In this document: in pieces, positions 20,971-32,288 of the stretch | How the letters are laid out: each line of letters opens with the position of its first letter | Numbering within the stretch: the first letter of the stretch is position 1 | DNA from: Holothuria scabra | Lineage: Eukaryota > Echinodermata > Holothuroidea > Aspidochirotida > Holothuriidae | Assembly (NCBI GenBank): GCA_037179385.1 | Contig: CM074195.1 | Span: 6,194,438-6,258,437 of the forward strand | Direction: 5' to 3' | DNA length: 64,000 bases | Made by a program: the position numbers and the translations under genes | Notes under the pieces: model-generated | The model's input: the letters and a program-made list of their open reading frames with translations, nothing else | Told to the model about the DNA's origin: nothing | The model's database searches: none

Positions 20971-23900
20971 TACAACATTTAAATGAGAAGATAATGTTAC
21001 ATAATGGGATTGTTTCAATTGGAACATTTATGTATCATCGAAACCTCAATGCATTTGTGCATTCTGGTTATCATGCAGAGTTTTTTCTTTTTGGTGTGTT
21101 TCAAGGTTTAAAGCATCTGAGGTATCCCCTTACTTACAACAGTAAAATGACACGATATCTCGCAATTGTCAAGCCTGATTGAATATGAGACGATGATTGC
21201 AGGCATTGTTCATTGGGTTCGTTTTTTCTTTGAAGAAAGGGAACCCGGACAGGTCAAAAGATTAAGTCTCATATGAAATATCACAGTGGTAACTATAGTT
21301 ACGTGCCTAAGTTAGGGAAAACGTTAATGATCTCTTGGAAAAGAGACATCAGGAATATATGTTTAATGTATCGCTTGTGTGATGACCTTACGAGCAATGT
21401 TGAAGGTCTCGAGTCCTAGTCTCTCTTCCAAACCAGTCCCTACTCCGATATGAAAGCTTGAGGTCTCGACTTCTGTCGGTGAGAGGAGGAGGACTCTCTA
21501 GGCAAAAGTAAATTTCAGCCTACACATTTTGAGGACATTCCTTAAACACTATCTTGTTAGCATATGCTTCGTCAAAATAATTTGTACTAGTAAACTCACT
21601 CAAAAATGTCAAGGACGCATCAAAGCTTATAGTCTCATAGATTATACGGTGCTTAAGATGTTGAAAATACGCTTATCATTCAGTCGTGAAAAAATAAATG
21701 TTAGTTTCGTTTTTTTCAAAGCTACTGGCTATGAAGTAATAGATGATCTCTTTTTTAACTTTGCAGGAGAAAAAGGTCAGAAGTTACAGACGTTGTAATA
21801 CGTCGGTTGCATCCCTAAGCGAATAATTGGTGTACGAACTGAGAAAAGAATTTGCTGATGCCTACTTAATTAATGCACTTCTGCGCAGGTTGGCCAAACC
21901 TTTCTGTCACACATTTTGTATATGACGGTATTTTTGAAGTTTTATCCCACTTTTCCTACATGTAAAGGTGTCAATCCTTGTATATCAAAGGAGTATGTTA
22001 TGTTTGTATTAATGAGTGACGTTATGGATTAAAGATTAATCATTTTTCAGTGAGCTAATGAATAATTTCAAACTTTCTTGTTAATGCTGTACGGGCAGTG
22101 AATACGCTTTCTTTACTAGTGATATACAACTACTGATCTATCACGAAGGATTTCATTGACAGCCAATTGAATACTTCCATGATCCACCAAAGTAAAATCA
22201 TCATCCAAAGGCTATCCTTTTGCCTGATAAAAGCAGACTGTTATTCATTAAAGCATTTTGTGCACTGAAGCATCCTATGTCACATTGACTCAACCTTACA
22301 TGAATTTTGACTCACGTTTTCGGTACAACATTGCCCACCTATGACGGATGTAATAGGTTGCTTTGACGCAACATTTAGAGAACTTTGGCCGACCCACAGA
22401 GCCTCTTCAACTGTCTTTAACTGTCTTTAACATTTTTAAGTTTCCAATGATGAAAATATAGGTTTAAAAGGTGCGAAAAAACATTTTTTTTATTGGTTTA
22501 TAAGACTTAGTTTCGAACGTTATAAAATAAGTTTAGACTTCAAAGTGATCCATTCAAAAAATGATGGATGCTTTACAGGGATTAGAGAGAATGCTGACAA
22601 TGAAACAAGAGTTCACATAGGATTTCCCAAGAAACTATAGACTAAATATAGGAAATAACATGTTTCTTCTGTCAATCCTATTCTATTAAAATTTTAATGG
22701 TTCCTCTGCTCTAACCTCTATTAAGACTTTTAGAAACATAGAGACGTTGAAACAAAAGGGAGCGTAATAGAGAGCTGTCCCCAAATTTTACATGAGGATT
22801 ATACACCTGACAATATGCGATAAAAAGGCTGCATTAGTCTCTTGTTGAAAGGGGAGGAGGTAAATACCAGCACCTTTGGGGTAGTCTCAAAGTGTCTTGA
22901 TTATATCATGAGGTGCTTGTTAAAAAAAAAAAAAAACAGAAACTTACAATTTTGACAATTTGGGCCTAAAATTCAGCCTTGAGATGTTACCTTAAAGTAT
23001 ATGTTAAATGATAATATTTGTCTTAATGTTTTAACACGGAATTGCCACACAAGGGGAGGGTTCAAGGGGCTTATTGAGACTGTTGTCAGTGTTGTTTTGA
23101 TTAGGTGAATATAGAGGGAAAACGAATTGTTTTTATTTAATAACTTACTAATTAACGACTGGAAAATATATATGCAAATTTTAGAAGACTTTTGTGTATA
23201 CCTTAGCGCTATGAGAAGTCTGCTGAGGCAATAATATTGAGAAGAAACGTTTGTGTTCAAGAAACTACTGAGAATACCGACTCAGGAAAAGTGCTTGACG
23301 ACGTGGTTTCGTCGACTGGGGATTATACATTTATTCAAAAAAATTATGTAATGTTCCGTGCAAAGTGGTGGTAGCAGTCAGCTCAGGCAGTTCTACCATT
23401 ATTTGAGCCCAATAGAAAATCTGGGTGCGCTAGTACTTTAATTCGTGACCAGACAAAATAAGCTTTCTTCTCCCTGCCATGGATGGTGCTGAGGTTAGAA
23501 GATCTTGAATTTTCTACCCGACTAGATAGCAGGGAATGGACTTGTAAGCAATATTCACTCTTCACTATATATACACGCTTCACTTTGCGTCTGGACATTC
23601 TTTATTCAATAAGATTTGTGTGAATCTCTTTAGAACTTTTTTGAGATTAACAGAAAATATGTGTAACTTGGAAGTTCTAGGCAAGTCTCCACCATAGTAC
23701 TCCAATATTTAAACTAAAGTGCCTAATGTCTTTGTAGTAAACTTTAAACATCCAGCACCCGATTATTTGGGAAAAATAATGGGAATAACAAAATGAGAGG
23801 ACAATGAGTCCCCTCCATGCCCCACAAAGGGACAGAACAACCCAATAAAAGGGGTTATATTTTCCTCTTTGTTTGATAAAAAAGAGTGGTGTCCTGGACC

Positions 23901-23980
23901 TGCAGTAGAATTTACAATGGGGTCCAGTGCAAAGGAAGTCTTGAAAACTTGCAAAAGGATGATCTAGTTAAGTTGAGTTT
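20971..23980. other. Mostly unannotated sequence
   Basis: Apart from the possible NLR terminal exon at 21767-21826, I see no gene or transposon terminus here. An A-run lies at 22923-22936. Confidence 0.4.
21767..21826 (+). CDS. Possible terminal exon of the NLR gene
   Basis: A strong pyrimidine-rich acceptor (CTCTTTTTTAACTTTGCAG) is followed in phase 0 by 19 codons (E-K-K-V-R-S-Y-R-R-C-N-T-S-V-A) and a TAA stop. Phase 0 matches the end of the 17558-17620 exon. No clear AATAAA signal was found just downstream, and a basic 19-residue tail is not diagnostic, so this is only a candidate. Confidence 0.25.
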   Translation, partial: EKKVRSYRRCNTSVASLSE

Positions 23981-24075
23981 CACAGGACAGTTTCTAACCA
24001 ATTGTGAAAGTCGAGTCGGCCACGGCTTTTTTCAGTTGTGGTTCACTGCCCTGTTTTCCCTTCCCCATTGTTTAC
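23981..24075 (-). repeat. SINE family S1 fragment
   Basis: Shares CAGTTTCTAACCAATTG, GTCGGCCACGG, CAGTTGTGG and a polypyrimidine TTTTCCC tail with the copies at 34490, 60960 and 63375, and (inverted) with the tRNA-headed copy at 24832. Confidence 0.6.
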
Positions 24076-24519
24076 GTGGAAGATGTATAATTAAAGAAGG
24101 GTCGTAGGTACATGGTCCCTAAACGCTCCCTTGACAACCCCACCTTAACTGGCTCACGTCCCATACACAGGTAAAGCGTGACTTAATATATTGTTAATTG
24201 TGTACACCGGAATACTGGACAAATGTCACATGCACTAACAGAAGCAAACTATGCATGCCTGTATGATGTAGTTCATTTTGTGAATACATAAATTATGAAA
24301 GGCCTACGAATTGGCCAATTGTGTTGCTGACCATAGGACAAGGCGCAGCTAAAACGTAACTTCAGAAGAGTACTTGCCTGACGATCTCCCGCCCCCACCC
24401 CATATACCCAGAAAAGTTTCTTGGGGAAATAAAAAATGAAGGAAAATAGAGGAAAACAAGCCAAAAATCATATAAAAAACACAGGTCTTCAGGTCTTTTG
24501 AGAATATTTAGGATTTTTT

Positions 24520-24692
24520 CAGTGGCGTAGCCATGGGGGTGGTTTGAGTGTTGAACCCCCTATCATGACCCAACCTTTCAATGCAAAAACCATCTAAAAT
24601 AACGGTTTTTTCTCCCTCCCCTTCTATTTTACCCCATGTCGTGCTCCAACCTCCCTCCATGCCCCCATGGCACAATCCTGGCTACGCTACTG
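24520..24692. mobile_element. hAT-like MITE, CAGTGGCGTAGCCA terminal repeats
   Basis: Begins CAGTGGCGTAGCCATGG and ends with TGGCTACGCTACTG. It is a close relative of the 163-bp element at 35839-36001 (shared phrases CAACCTT.CAATGCAAAAA and GACACAATCCTGGCTACG). The 8-bp flanks do not match well, so the target duplication has decayed or the ends have drifted. Confidence 0.7.
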
Positions 24693-24831
24693 AATCAATT
24701 TGATTCCTGGGAATTAACAGCAATTTCTTAGCTAAACTCCCAGTTTTACAAGAAAATTTTCCAAATCATACCACTTTGCAGGACCCAAGGACTTCTAGCT
24801 TTCAAGTGATCTTAATGGGGATCTGACAGCG

Positions 24832-25075
24832 TGTTTGGTCTAGCTGTAGAGCATCCGCCTATCACACGGAAGGCCCGAGTTCGATTCCCAAGTCGAGCCA
24901 CACCAAAGACAAGCCATTGAGCCACAACTGAAAAAAACCGTGGCCGGCTCGACTAGAAGCAATAGGTTGAAAACTTGGCCGTAAAACTCCGTCTAATTAA
25001 CTAACCTGATGGAGATCTGTTCAGTGATGTTGCATGTCTCCAACAGGGGAAGTTTACATCATCCCTACACCCTTC
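24832..25075 (+). repeat. tRNA-derived SINE, family S1 (tRNA-Asp-like head)
   Basis: The head has an A-box-like TAGCTGTAGAGC and a B-box GAGTTCGATTCC, with an anticodon arm CCGCCTATCACACGGA closest to tRNA-Asp. The acceptor stem is not paired, so this is not a functional tRNA gene. The body reads AACCGTGGCCGGCTCGACT and continues to the AACTTGGCCGTAAAACTCC segment, and is found, usually without the head, at five other places in the window. Confidence 0.65.
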
Positions 25076-25634
25076 TTTAAATCATCGAAAAAATCCAGAA
25101 ATACAGGCTTTTAGAGGTTATGAAGGCAAATTTTTGAAAAATATAGGAATATAGGTTTTGATAAGTTTTATAGGTTTCGCTGTGAGGCTTGCACTCCCTC
25201 GTAACAGCTCGACGGATATGATGCACATTTGACTCGCCACTATCAGGGGTCAGATGGTGCGTCTTACCCTGCAGTTGATAAGTGAACTATCGGCATAGAA
25301 CGATAGTTTTTGCATGAAACATATCATCTCAATATCAGATCTCACATCTCAATCTCAGATTGAATAACTATGACAGAAGAAATAGACCCTATTTCATTTC
25401 ATTTCATTTATTTGTTTTTAACAATATTTGATATTGATTGGTACAATGCACACAAATAAAAGTAGAGTATCATATAAAATCAACATAATGTGAAGGGAAG
25501 CACTTTTTAAAAACTCACAGGGTTACGCGTATGATGTCACAGATTTAAAGTACACCCTCTTATGGGGCGAAACAAACTAATTCCGACAAATGCAAAGAGG
25601 TGATTTGTCAACCAGTCGAATACGCGCATAGTCT

Positions 25635-25788
25635 GGGTAGATGCGCACTGTTTAACAAGGTGTTTCTTGATTGGCTGTTGCCATTGTATTGTATCCATTG
25701 TTTTCTTTGTTGGGGTTAGGGTTTAGGTAAGGGATTAGGATTATCGTTAGCCAGTTGGGAAATTTCATGTTAAACAGTGCGCATCGCC
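25635..25788. mobile_element. MITE family M1, GGCGATGCGCACTG terminal repeats
   Basis: About 154 bp with ends GGGTAGATGCGCACTGTTTA and, inverted, GGCGATGCGCACTGTTTAAC. The interior has ATTGGCTGTTGCCATTGTAT and a run of TTAGGG-like units (GGGTTAGGGTTTAGGTAAGG). Other copies: 38772-38925, 27153-27284 and 28320-28450. Confidence 0.75.
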
Positions 25789-26407
25789 TCCAACCGAGAG
25801 TTGGCAGCACTTAATAAAAAAGGATAAAATAATGAACAAAGAAACGTTTGGTGGATAAATGTCGAAATAATTGCCAATCGTACGCATCATTGTATCATCT
25901 ATTTGATCTGTATATGAACGATGTTTCGCGTCTTACACGGGAAAGGAATAAAAAAAAAAGCCTTTGAAACCAAGTCATTTTTGCTGTAAAGATTAACCCG
26001 GCGCTTTTGTTCTGCTTTTTTTGCGTCCAGTTATTGTAAAGTCAGATTGGTGTTGTAACGAACGAAGTATCGCACTGGTAGCATTCAAATTTTAAATTGT
26101 AATTCTCATCCACAAAAGTTACACTTTTATATATATTTTTATACAAACATATATTCCTTCTGTATTTTAGACGCTTTCTAATTTATGTTTGAAAATACAT
26201 TTAACGCTTTTGAAAAAAAAATTGTTGTTTTCCATCTCTAGTCATTAATGGTCTAAGCTTTTAATTCTAGATTGAGACAAAAGTTATTTAACATATGTTG
26301 TTTTGTGTTTTTGTTGAGCGTTACATGGTCATCTCAAATTTTGGGTACATGGGGGCTTTAGACGGGGAATTAGACTATACATGCTCACAGACACAGTATA
26401 TGCGTAC

Positions 26408-26594
26408 CTTTGAGTGTAGGATTTTACCGCTAAGGTTTCTCTATTTTTCACATCCACATATCTCTTGTCTTTGAACTTTACTCGGGGTTCAATAGGAGTT
26501 ATGCAGTACGTACATAGTTTTATGTCGTCTGCTTTATCTTGAAGTACACATCGGTGATTTTCCTCGATCACTTTAACATTGCCAGTCGCTCTAA
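26408..26594 (-). CDS. Candidate internal exon, unidentified protein
   Basis: On the minus strand, acceptor TTGCAG and donor CAAAG|GTACGC enclose 187 bases: 2 bases, 61 open codons and 2 bases (V-R-A-T-G-N-V-K-V-I-E-E-N-H-R-C then C-T-Y-C-I-T-P-I-E-P-R-V-K-F). Composition and a cysteine trio (C..CTYC) look protein-like. No family recognised. Neighbouring exons on this strand could not be found. A 30-bp palindrome lies just upstream at 26633-26662. Confidence 0.3.
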
Positions 26595-26632
26595 CTGCAA
26601 GTTAATTCATGTTGTCGTTTATTCTTGCATAC

Positions 26633-26662
26633 CAGGGAGGTGTTACTAGTTACACCTCCCTG
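26633..26662. repeat. 30-bp near-perfect palindrome CAGGGAGGTGT...ACACCTCCCTG
   Basis: Self-complementary apart from the central bases. A second version stands at 61710-61738 and a diverged one at 40206-40230. Confidence 0.7.
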
Positions 26663-26988
26663 CTAATACATAAAAGTTCCTTAGTTTGCTTCCCTGTGAA
26701 AAGCTGGTGGTGTGTACGCTCTTTGCGATATGCGCAATAATGCGCAAATTGATGAAAGGTCCGACTCCATAAGACAGACTTGTTACTAATAAGAAAATTT
26801 GCATAATAATTCATGGTACTTAGAAAGGCCTAATATTAACAGCATCTCTTCTTAGAAACTACAAATGATTTGTTTTGATTTCTTACCCTAAATTTGTTTT
26901 TTGGCTGTGGAAAAGTCCTCTATATCAAAAGGCTATTGTTTTTTATCCATTTGTTAGGGAAGCAGTAGACCCGAATGATACCTCAGAG

Positions 26989-28138
26989 GGTAAGAAGTCT
27001 CAAAAGTAAGTGTCAGAAAAAAAGTGAATTCTCCTTCGATTATCTCCTCAAGTGTGTGTCGGACTTATTTGGATTGGCATAAAGTATAGTATTGGTATAA
27101 TTGCTCCCCCTGTCAAAGTAAAAGCCCCACGGTGTATGCAAAATAGGCAGCTGATGTGCATTGTTTAACAAGAAATTTCTTGACTGGCTGTTGTCATTGT
27201 ATTTTATCGGTTGTATTCTTTGTTAGCTATAGGGATTAGTGCTATCGTTAGCCAGTTAGGAAACTTCTTATTAAACATTGCGCCAAGTCACAGAATCAGT
27301 CTGGGTAGGATTGTTACAGAATTACTCTCGGTATATCATATGCCAGAATTTTATTATGTAGCACGAATACCGCTTCGAGACATGAGTCAATTAGTTGCAA
27401 ATCCCCAGATTTTTTTCAGGGATTTCCATGATGCGTGAAAACCTGTATATTTCGGTAAAATTGAAACAGGTGTGTCATTAGCGTCACTTTTCCACATGTT
27501 TGCAACAGCTTTCCCAGCAAAATCCACGGCAATTAACATTAATATTAACAAGAAATTTTGAGTCAAAACCTGTGGCTCCAAATCCGTGGCCCCAAATTGA
27601 AATATGTGTAAACCAGTGAGTAAATAATAAATAAACATGTGTCAAGAATGTTCCACAAACACACGTTTTTCGATCTCTTCCCTTTGTTTGCCACATTACA
27701 TGTGATCACGCATTGTAACTGACACAGGGCATTAAACGGGTGTCACTATTTTAGACTGAATACTCTGGCCATCTTAATGGTTTTGTTGCATCAATATTAT
27801 CAATCTGGATGACTCAATTTCAAAACATATTCAAAATTTTACTAGACAATGGAATTATGTGGGAAAAATGATCCCAAACTGGTTTTCCCTTAATATCATT
27901 GATGTTACACTGACATTTTACCCATTTCCACCTTAAAACTATATTTTGCTCGGAACTTTTACATTATCTCAGCCTTAGCGGCCGAAAGACTTGTTCCCGT
28001 GTAAGTTTCCATGTCCCCATGTTCACATAAACATTGGCGCTATCCTTAAGAGAATATTGTCCATACAGATTGTTAGATTGTTTCAACTGTGGTGGTGGGT
28101 GTAGTTTGTGCAAGTTTTATGTAACAAGAATATTGAAG
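26989..28138. repeat. Tandem duplication, unit 1 (about 1.15 kb)
   Basis: Starts GGTAAGAAGTCTCAAAAGTA and is repeated from 28139. It includes an M1-type MITE at 27153-27284. A 75-codon open frame (27211-27438) recurs nearly unchanged in unit 2, but it begins inside the MITE, so it is a by-product of the recent duplication. Confidence 0.85.
27153..27284. mobile_element. MITE family M1, diverged copy in duplication unit 1
   Basis: GATGTGCATTGTTTAACAAG at the left and TTATTAAACATTGCGCC at the right, with the family interior TGGCTGTTGTCATTGTATTT. The TTAGGG-like run is eroded. Confidence 0.65.
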
Positions 28139-29304
28139 GTAAGAAGTCTCAAAAGTAAGTGTCGGAAAAAAAAGGTGAATACTTCTTAAATCTTATTATC
28201 GCTGGTAACAGGATTTTCTCCTCAAGTATGTCTCGGACTTATTTGGATTGGCATAAGAATAGTCGAATTTCTCCCCCTGTCAAGGTAATAGCCCCATGGT
28301 ATATGCAAAATAGGCAGCTGATGTGCATTGTTTAACAAGAAATTTCTTGATCGGCTGTTGTCATTGTATTTTATCGGTTGTATTCTTTGTTAGAAATAAG
28401 GATTAGTGCTATCGTTAGCCAGTTAGGAAACTTCTTATTAAACATTGCGCAAAGTCACAGAATCAGTCTGGGTAGGATTGTTACAGAATTACTCTCGGTA
28501 TATCATATGCCAGAATTTTATTATGTAGCACGAATACCGCTTCGAGACATGAGTCAATTAGTTGCAAATCCCCAGATTTTTTTCAGGGATTTCCATGATG
28601 CGTGAAAACCTGTATATTTCGGTAAAATTGAAACAGGTGTGTCATTAGCGTCACTTTTCCACATGTTTGCAACAGTTTTCCCAGCAAAATCCACGGCAAT
28701 TAACACTAATATTTACAAGGAATTTTGAGTCAAAAACCTGTGGCTCCAAATACGTGGCCCCAAATTGAAATATTTGTAAACCTGTGAGTAAATAATAAAT
28801 AAACATGTGTCAAGAATGTTCCACAAACACACGTTTTTCGATCTCTTCCCTTTGTTTGCCACATTACATGTGATCACACATTGTAACTGACACAGGGCAT
28901 GGAACGGGTGTCACTATTTTAGACTGAATACTCTGGCCATCTTAATGGTTTTGTTGCATCAATATTATCAATCTGGATGACTCAATTTCAAAACATATTC
29001 AAAATTTTACTAGACAATGAAATTATGTGGGAAAAATGACCCCAAACTGGTTTTCCCTTAATATCGTTGATGTAACACTGACAGTAACCTATTTCTACCT
29101 TGAAACTAGTTTTTGCTCGGAAGTTTCACATTATCTCCGCTTTAGCGGCCGAAAAACTTGTGCCCCTGTAACTGTTCATGTTCCCATGTTCACATAAACA
29201 TTGGCACTATCCTTAAGAGAATATTGTCCATACAGATTGTTAGATTGTTTCAACTGTGGTTTTTAGTGTAGATTGTGCAAGTTTTATGTGACAAGAATTT
29301 TAAA
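28139..29304. repeat. Tandem duplication, unit 2 (about 1.17 kb)
   Basis: Direct copy of 26989-28138. Stretches of over 200 bp (around 28455-28690) look identical to unit 1; differences include about 30 extra bases near 28187-28220 and scattered substitutions. The next 29305-29750 contains nothing recognised. Confidence 0.85.
28320..28450. mobile_element. MITE family M1, diverged copy in duplication unit 2
   Basis: Same as the unit 1 copy; it moved as part of the segmental duplication and not by its own transposition. Confidence 0.65.
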
Positions 29305-29750
29305 GGTAGGAATTAAAGAAAAATAGGAACGATCCCCTGTGCAAATGTTGAGAGACAACATTTATTTCCCCTCTGCAGAATTTATTTTGTGAAACTTTGC
29401 ATGAAAGAAAAAGCTTTACCCTTACAATGTGTTTAACCATTTTGGCTTGGAATATATGAAAACAGATACCAGCTGGACCGGTGATTGTACTCACAAAATC
29501 TAAAATGATGGTTGTTAATGAGATATTATTGACGTTTTCAGCACCAGGTTGTCCAAACTTCTAAAGTAAATATATGTATATATGTTGTGTAAAATATCTG
29601 ATGCAATTAAGGCGTTATTTATACCCCCTTTACACGGGTAGCAAATGATTTTCGATAAATGTTGATGCCCTAATTTATCGAATCACCCACATGTCTATGA
29701 GTACCCGCAACAATACTTCACTTTACTGTCCAATTCGGAAATCAAGGTCA

Positions 29751-29752
29751 TA

Positions 29753-29782
<30 letters not shown>
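29751..29782. repeat. (TA)n at the 3' end of PLE A copy 2 left
   Basis: Short TA tract ending directly where the minus-strand PLE copy stops. Confidence 0.9.
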
Positions 29783-29783
<1 letters not shown>

Positions 29784-29829
29784 GGTCGAAAAGAGGTAGT
29801 AAAAAGTGCTTAAAAGTTTGCGGAAAACT

Positions 29830-29865
29830 CCACGACGTTTCGGGTATAAACCCTTCATCAGGTGG
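29830..29865 (-). ncRNA. Hammerhead-like motif, PLE A copy 2 left
   Basis: Minus strand CCAC, CTGATGA, A, GGGTTTATACCC, GAAAC, GTC, GTGG. Same features and caveats as the copy 1 motifs. Confidence 0.45.
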
Positions 29866-30214
29866 CAAAAACCAAACTGAACAACCAACAGTAACAATTG
29901 GACACGACAAACATCAAATCCGAAGCGATCGCTGTAAAAACAGAACCGGACGAAAGTGACTGTCAGAAAACATGAGTGCGAAGGATGAAACACAAATCAA
30001 AAAAAGAAAAAGAGCGTCCTGGATGAAAAAATGCACGTTAAAATCGAACATGTTCTTAAAAAAGGGAAAACAGGAGACAAAAACTAGCTCCGGAAAAAAA
30101 AAAAAAAAAAAAAAAAAAAAATTAAAAATTGTGAATAAGGCCTACACAGAAAAAAACGAGCACGAACGGGTAAGTGGAAAAGGAGTAAAAACTGGTACAA
30201 AAAGGGGGTGAATA

Positions 30215-31243
30215 TTACAAAAGGTCAATTCTAACGTTAAGCCCGTGTGGAGCGAGAGTACCTAGCCTCATGATCAGTCGGTTTTCAGCACTAAGACGGT
30301 CACGATCGGAGCCTCGGCACATTACAGCTGCCGTAACGGTTAAATGCTGGATTGAACAAGGTGAAGGGGGATTGAAATGTGCAGCCACCGGGTATCCATG
30401 GAGATTCTGTTTGATGGACCTAAGGTGCTCGGTGACTCGATCCGCGAGGCGGCGCTTGGTCTCTCCCACACACAACGAGTTACATCTCCCACAAGCTAAA
30501 ATATACACTACATTTGAGGAAATGCAGGAGAATCTTTGTTTGACAATAAAGCTGTTGCCGTTGGGGCCAGAAATGTTGACGAGGTCGTGTTTGCCGACAA
30601 CTGGACATGTATTACACCTCGGACGGTTACATGGAAAGGTACCAGCCGTGTCGTCGAAAGAAGTTTGTGGGTGGGAAGCCCGAACTAAATGGTTGGCTAA
30701 ATTTTTCTCAACTCTAAAGGCAGTGATGGGGGTTCCGGGAAAACATCACGGGTTGAGGTCTTGTCGGAGCAACTTTACATTTTTGTGGATAGCGTGTAAA
30801 ATAGACGGATCGAAGGGTGATAAGAAATAACTAAAGGAATACGTAGATTGGTACCAGATTTGCTCTTTCTCCAAGGCTTCCTTTCTGCTGGTTCCTTGAA
30901 TTCTGCGTAGGGCATTAGAGAGGATTTTGGCAGGGTACTGGCGTTTTTCAAAAAAGGACAAAATTTCTTCAGAGGCAGTAGAGAAGTCAGAATCCTCCGA
31001 ACAAATTCGTCTGGCTCGCAAGAGCTGGGAATAAGGGATAGATTTAGTGCAAGATTTGGGGTGATTGGAAGGGTACAAAAGGTAGTTATGCGAGTCGGTT
31101 GGCTTAAAGTGTAGGTTAGAGGTAATTGTACGGTTGTTGATGGACAGTTTAAGGTCGAGAAAAACAACAGATGAGTCCGAGATACAATGGGTAAATTTCA
31201 AAAAGGGGCAAAAGGAATTAACAAAGTCGATAAAAGTTTCTAA
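30215..31243 (-). pseudogene. PLE A C-terminal coding remnant, frameshifted
   Basis: Same protein as the right arm ORF. The last 97 residues, the GIY-YIG core from VYILACGRCNSL through VGETKRRLADRVTEH, are intact in one frame (30508-30215); the N-terminal part is in another frame. No reverse transcriptase motifs. Confidence 0.85.
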
Positions 31244-31253
31244 ATCACGACGA

Positions 31254-32288
31254 TTAGAAACTTTTATCGACTTTGTTAATTCCTTTTGCCCCTTTTTGAA
31301 ATTTACCCATTGTATTTCGGACTCATCTGTTGTTTTTCTCGACCTTAAACTGTCCATCAACAACCGTACAATTACCTCTAACCTACACTTTAAGCCAACC
31401 GACTCCCATAACTACCTTTTGTACCCTTCCAATCACCCCAAATCTTGCACTAAATCTATCCCTTATTCCCAGCTCTTGCGAGCCAGACGAATTTGTTCGG
31501 AGGATTCTGACTTCTCTACTGCCTCTGAAGAAATTTTGTCCTTTTTTGAAAAACGCCAGTACCCTGCCAAAATCCTCTCTAATGCCCTACGCAGAGTTCA
31601 AGGAACCAGCAGAAAGGAAGCCTTGGAGAAAAAGAGCAAATCTGGTACCAATCTACGTATTCCTTTAGTTATTTCTTGTCACCCTTCGATCCGTCCTATT
31701 TTACACGCTATCCACAAAAATGTAAAGTTGCTCCGACAAGAACCCTCAACCCGTGATGTTTTCCCGGAACCCCCCATCACTGCCTTTAGAGTTGAGAAAA
31801 ATTTAGCCAACCATTTAGTTCGGGCTTCCCACCCACAAACTTCTTTCGACGACACGGCTGGTACCTTTCCATGTAACCGTCCGAGGTGTAATACATGTCC
31901 AGTTGTCGGCAAACACGACCTCGTCAACATTTCTGGCCCCAACGGCAATAGCTTTATTGTCAAACAAAGATTCTCCTGCATTTCCTCAAATGTAGTGTAT
32001 ATTTTAGCTTGTGGGAGATGTAACTCGTTGTGTGTGGGAGAGACCAAGCGCCGCCTCGCGGATCGAGTCACCGAGCACCTTAGGTCCATCAAACAGAATC
32101 TCCATGGATACCCGGTGGCTGCACATTTCAATCCCCCTTCACCTTGTTCAATACAGCATTTAACCGTTACGGCAGCTGTAATGTGCCGAGGCTCCGATCG
32201 TGACCGTCTTAGTGCTGAAAACCGACTGATCATGAGGCTAGGTACTCTCGCTCCACACGGGCTTAACGTTAGAATTGACCTTTTGTAA
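31254..32288 (+). CDS. PLE A C-terminal protein: linker, zinc motif and GIY-YIG endonuclease, RT missing
   Basis: About 344 uninterrupted PLE codons ending in TAA. Order: post-palm segment with VVFLDLKLSIN and KPTDSHNYLL (residues about 25-55), linker with RARRICSEDSDFSTASEE, conserved RIPLVISCHPSIRPIL, a CNRPRCNTC zinc-binding motif, then the GIY-YIG fold: NVVYILACGRCNSLCVGETK, the R of RLADR, the EH of TEHL, and the final NRLIMRLGT-PHGLN signature. In a full element the RT would precede it; here the 5' end is truncated. The open frame continues upstream across the palindrome centre (from 31134) by reading the antisense of the left arm, so the first 40 residues of that longer frame are an artefact. 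The nuclease residues are intact, so a nicking activity is conceivable but untested. Confidence 0.85.
   Translation, partial: LETFIDFVNSFCPFLKFTHCISDSSVVFLDLKLSINNRTITSNLHFKPTDSHNYLLYPSNHPKSCTKSIPYSQLLRARRICSEDSDFSTASEEILSFFEKRQYPAKILSNALRRVQGTSRKEALEKKSKSGTNLRIPLVISCHPSIRPILHAIHKNVKLLRQEPSTRDVFPEPPITAFRVEKNLANHLVRASHPQTSFDDTAGTFPCNRPRCNTCPVVGKHDLVNISGPNGNSFIVKQRFSCISSNVVYILACGRCNSLCVGETKRRLADRVTEHLRSIKQNLHGYPVAAHFNPPSPCSIQHLTVTAAVMCRGSDRDRLSAENRLIMRLGTLAPHGLNVRIDLL

Larger units (their letters stand above)
29783..31243 (-). mobile_element. Penelope-like element A, left arm of fold-back pair 2
   Basis: Minus-strand PLE beginning (5' end) at 31243 just after the RT palm and running through the linker, zinc motif, GIY-YIG nuclease and 3' region to the (TA)n block at 29782. 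Frameshifts break the coding part: near 30865 after EALEKEQ, and near 30745. An A-run at 30089-30120 is expanded relative to the other arm (T-run of about 12). It is the near-exact inverse of 31254-32712, with a 10-base spacer. It lacks the last 38 or so bases of the 3' terminus. Confidence 0.9.

Noticed and set aside
24835..24900. Functional tRNA-Asp gene
   Set aside because: A and B boxes are present, but the acceptor stem does not pair and the anticodon stem has a mismatch; the sequence continues into a repeated SINE body.
27211..28605. Pair of conserved 75-residue genes (27211-27438 and 28378-28605)
   Set aside because: Conserved because the whole 1.15-kb block was duplicated recently; the frame begins inside a MITE and the identity extends well outside it.
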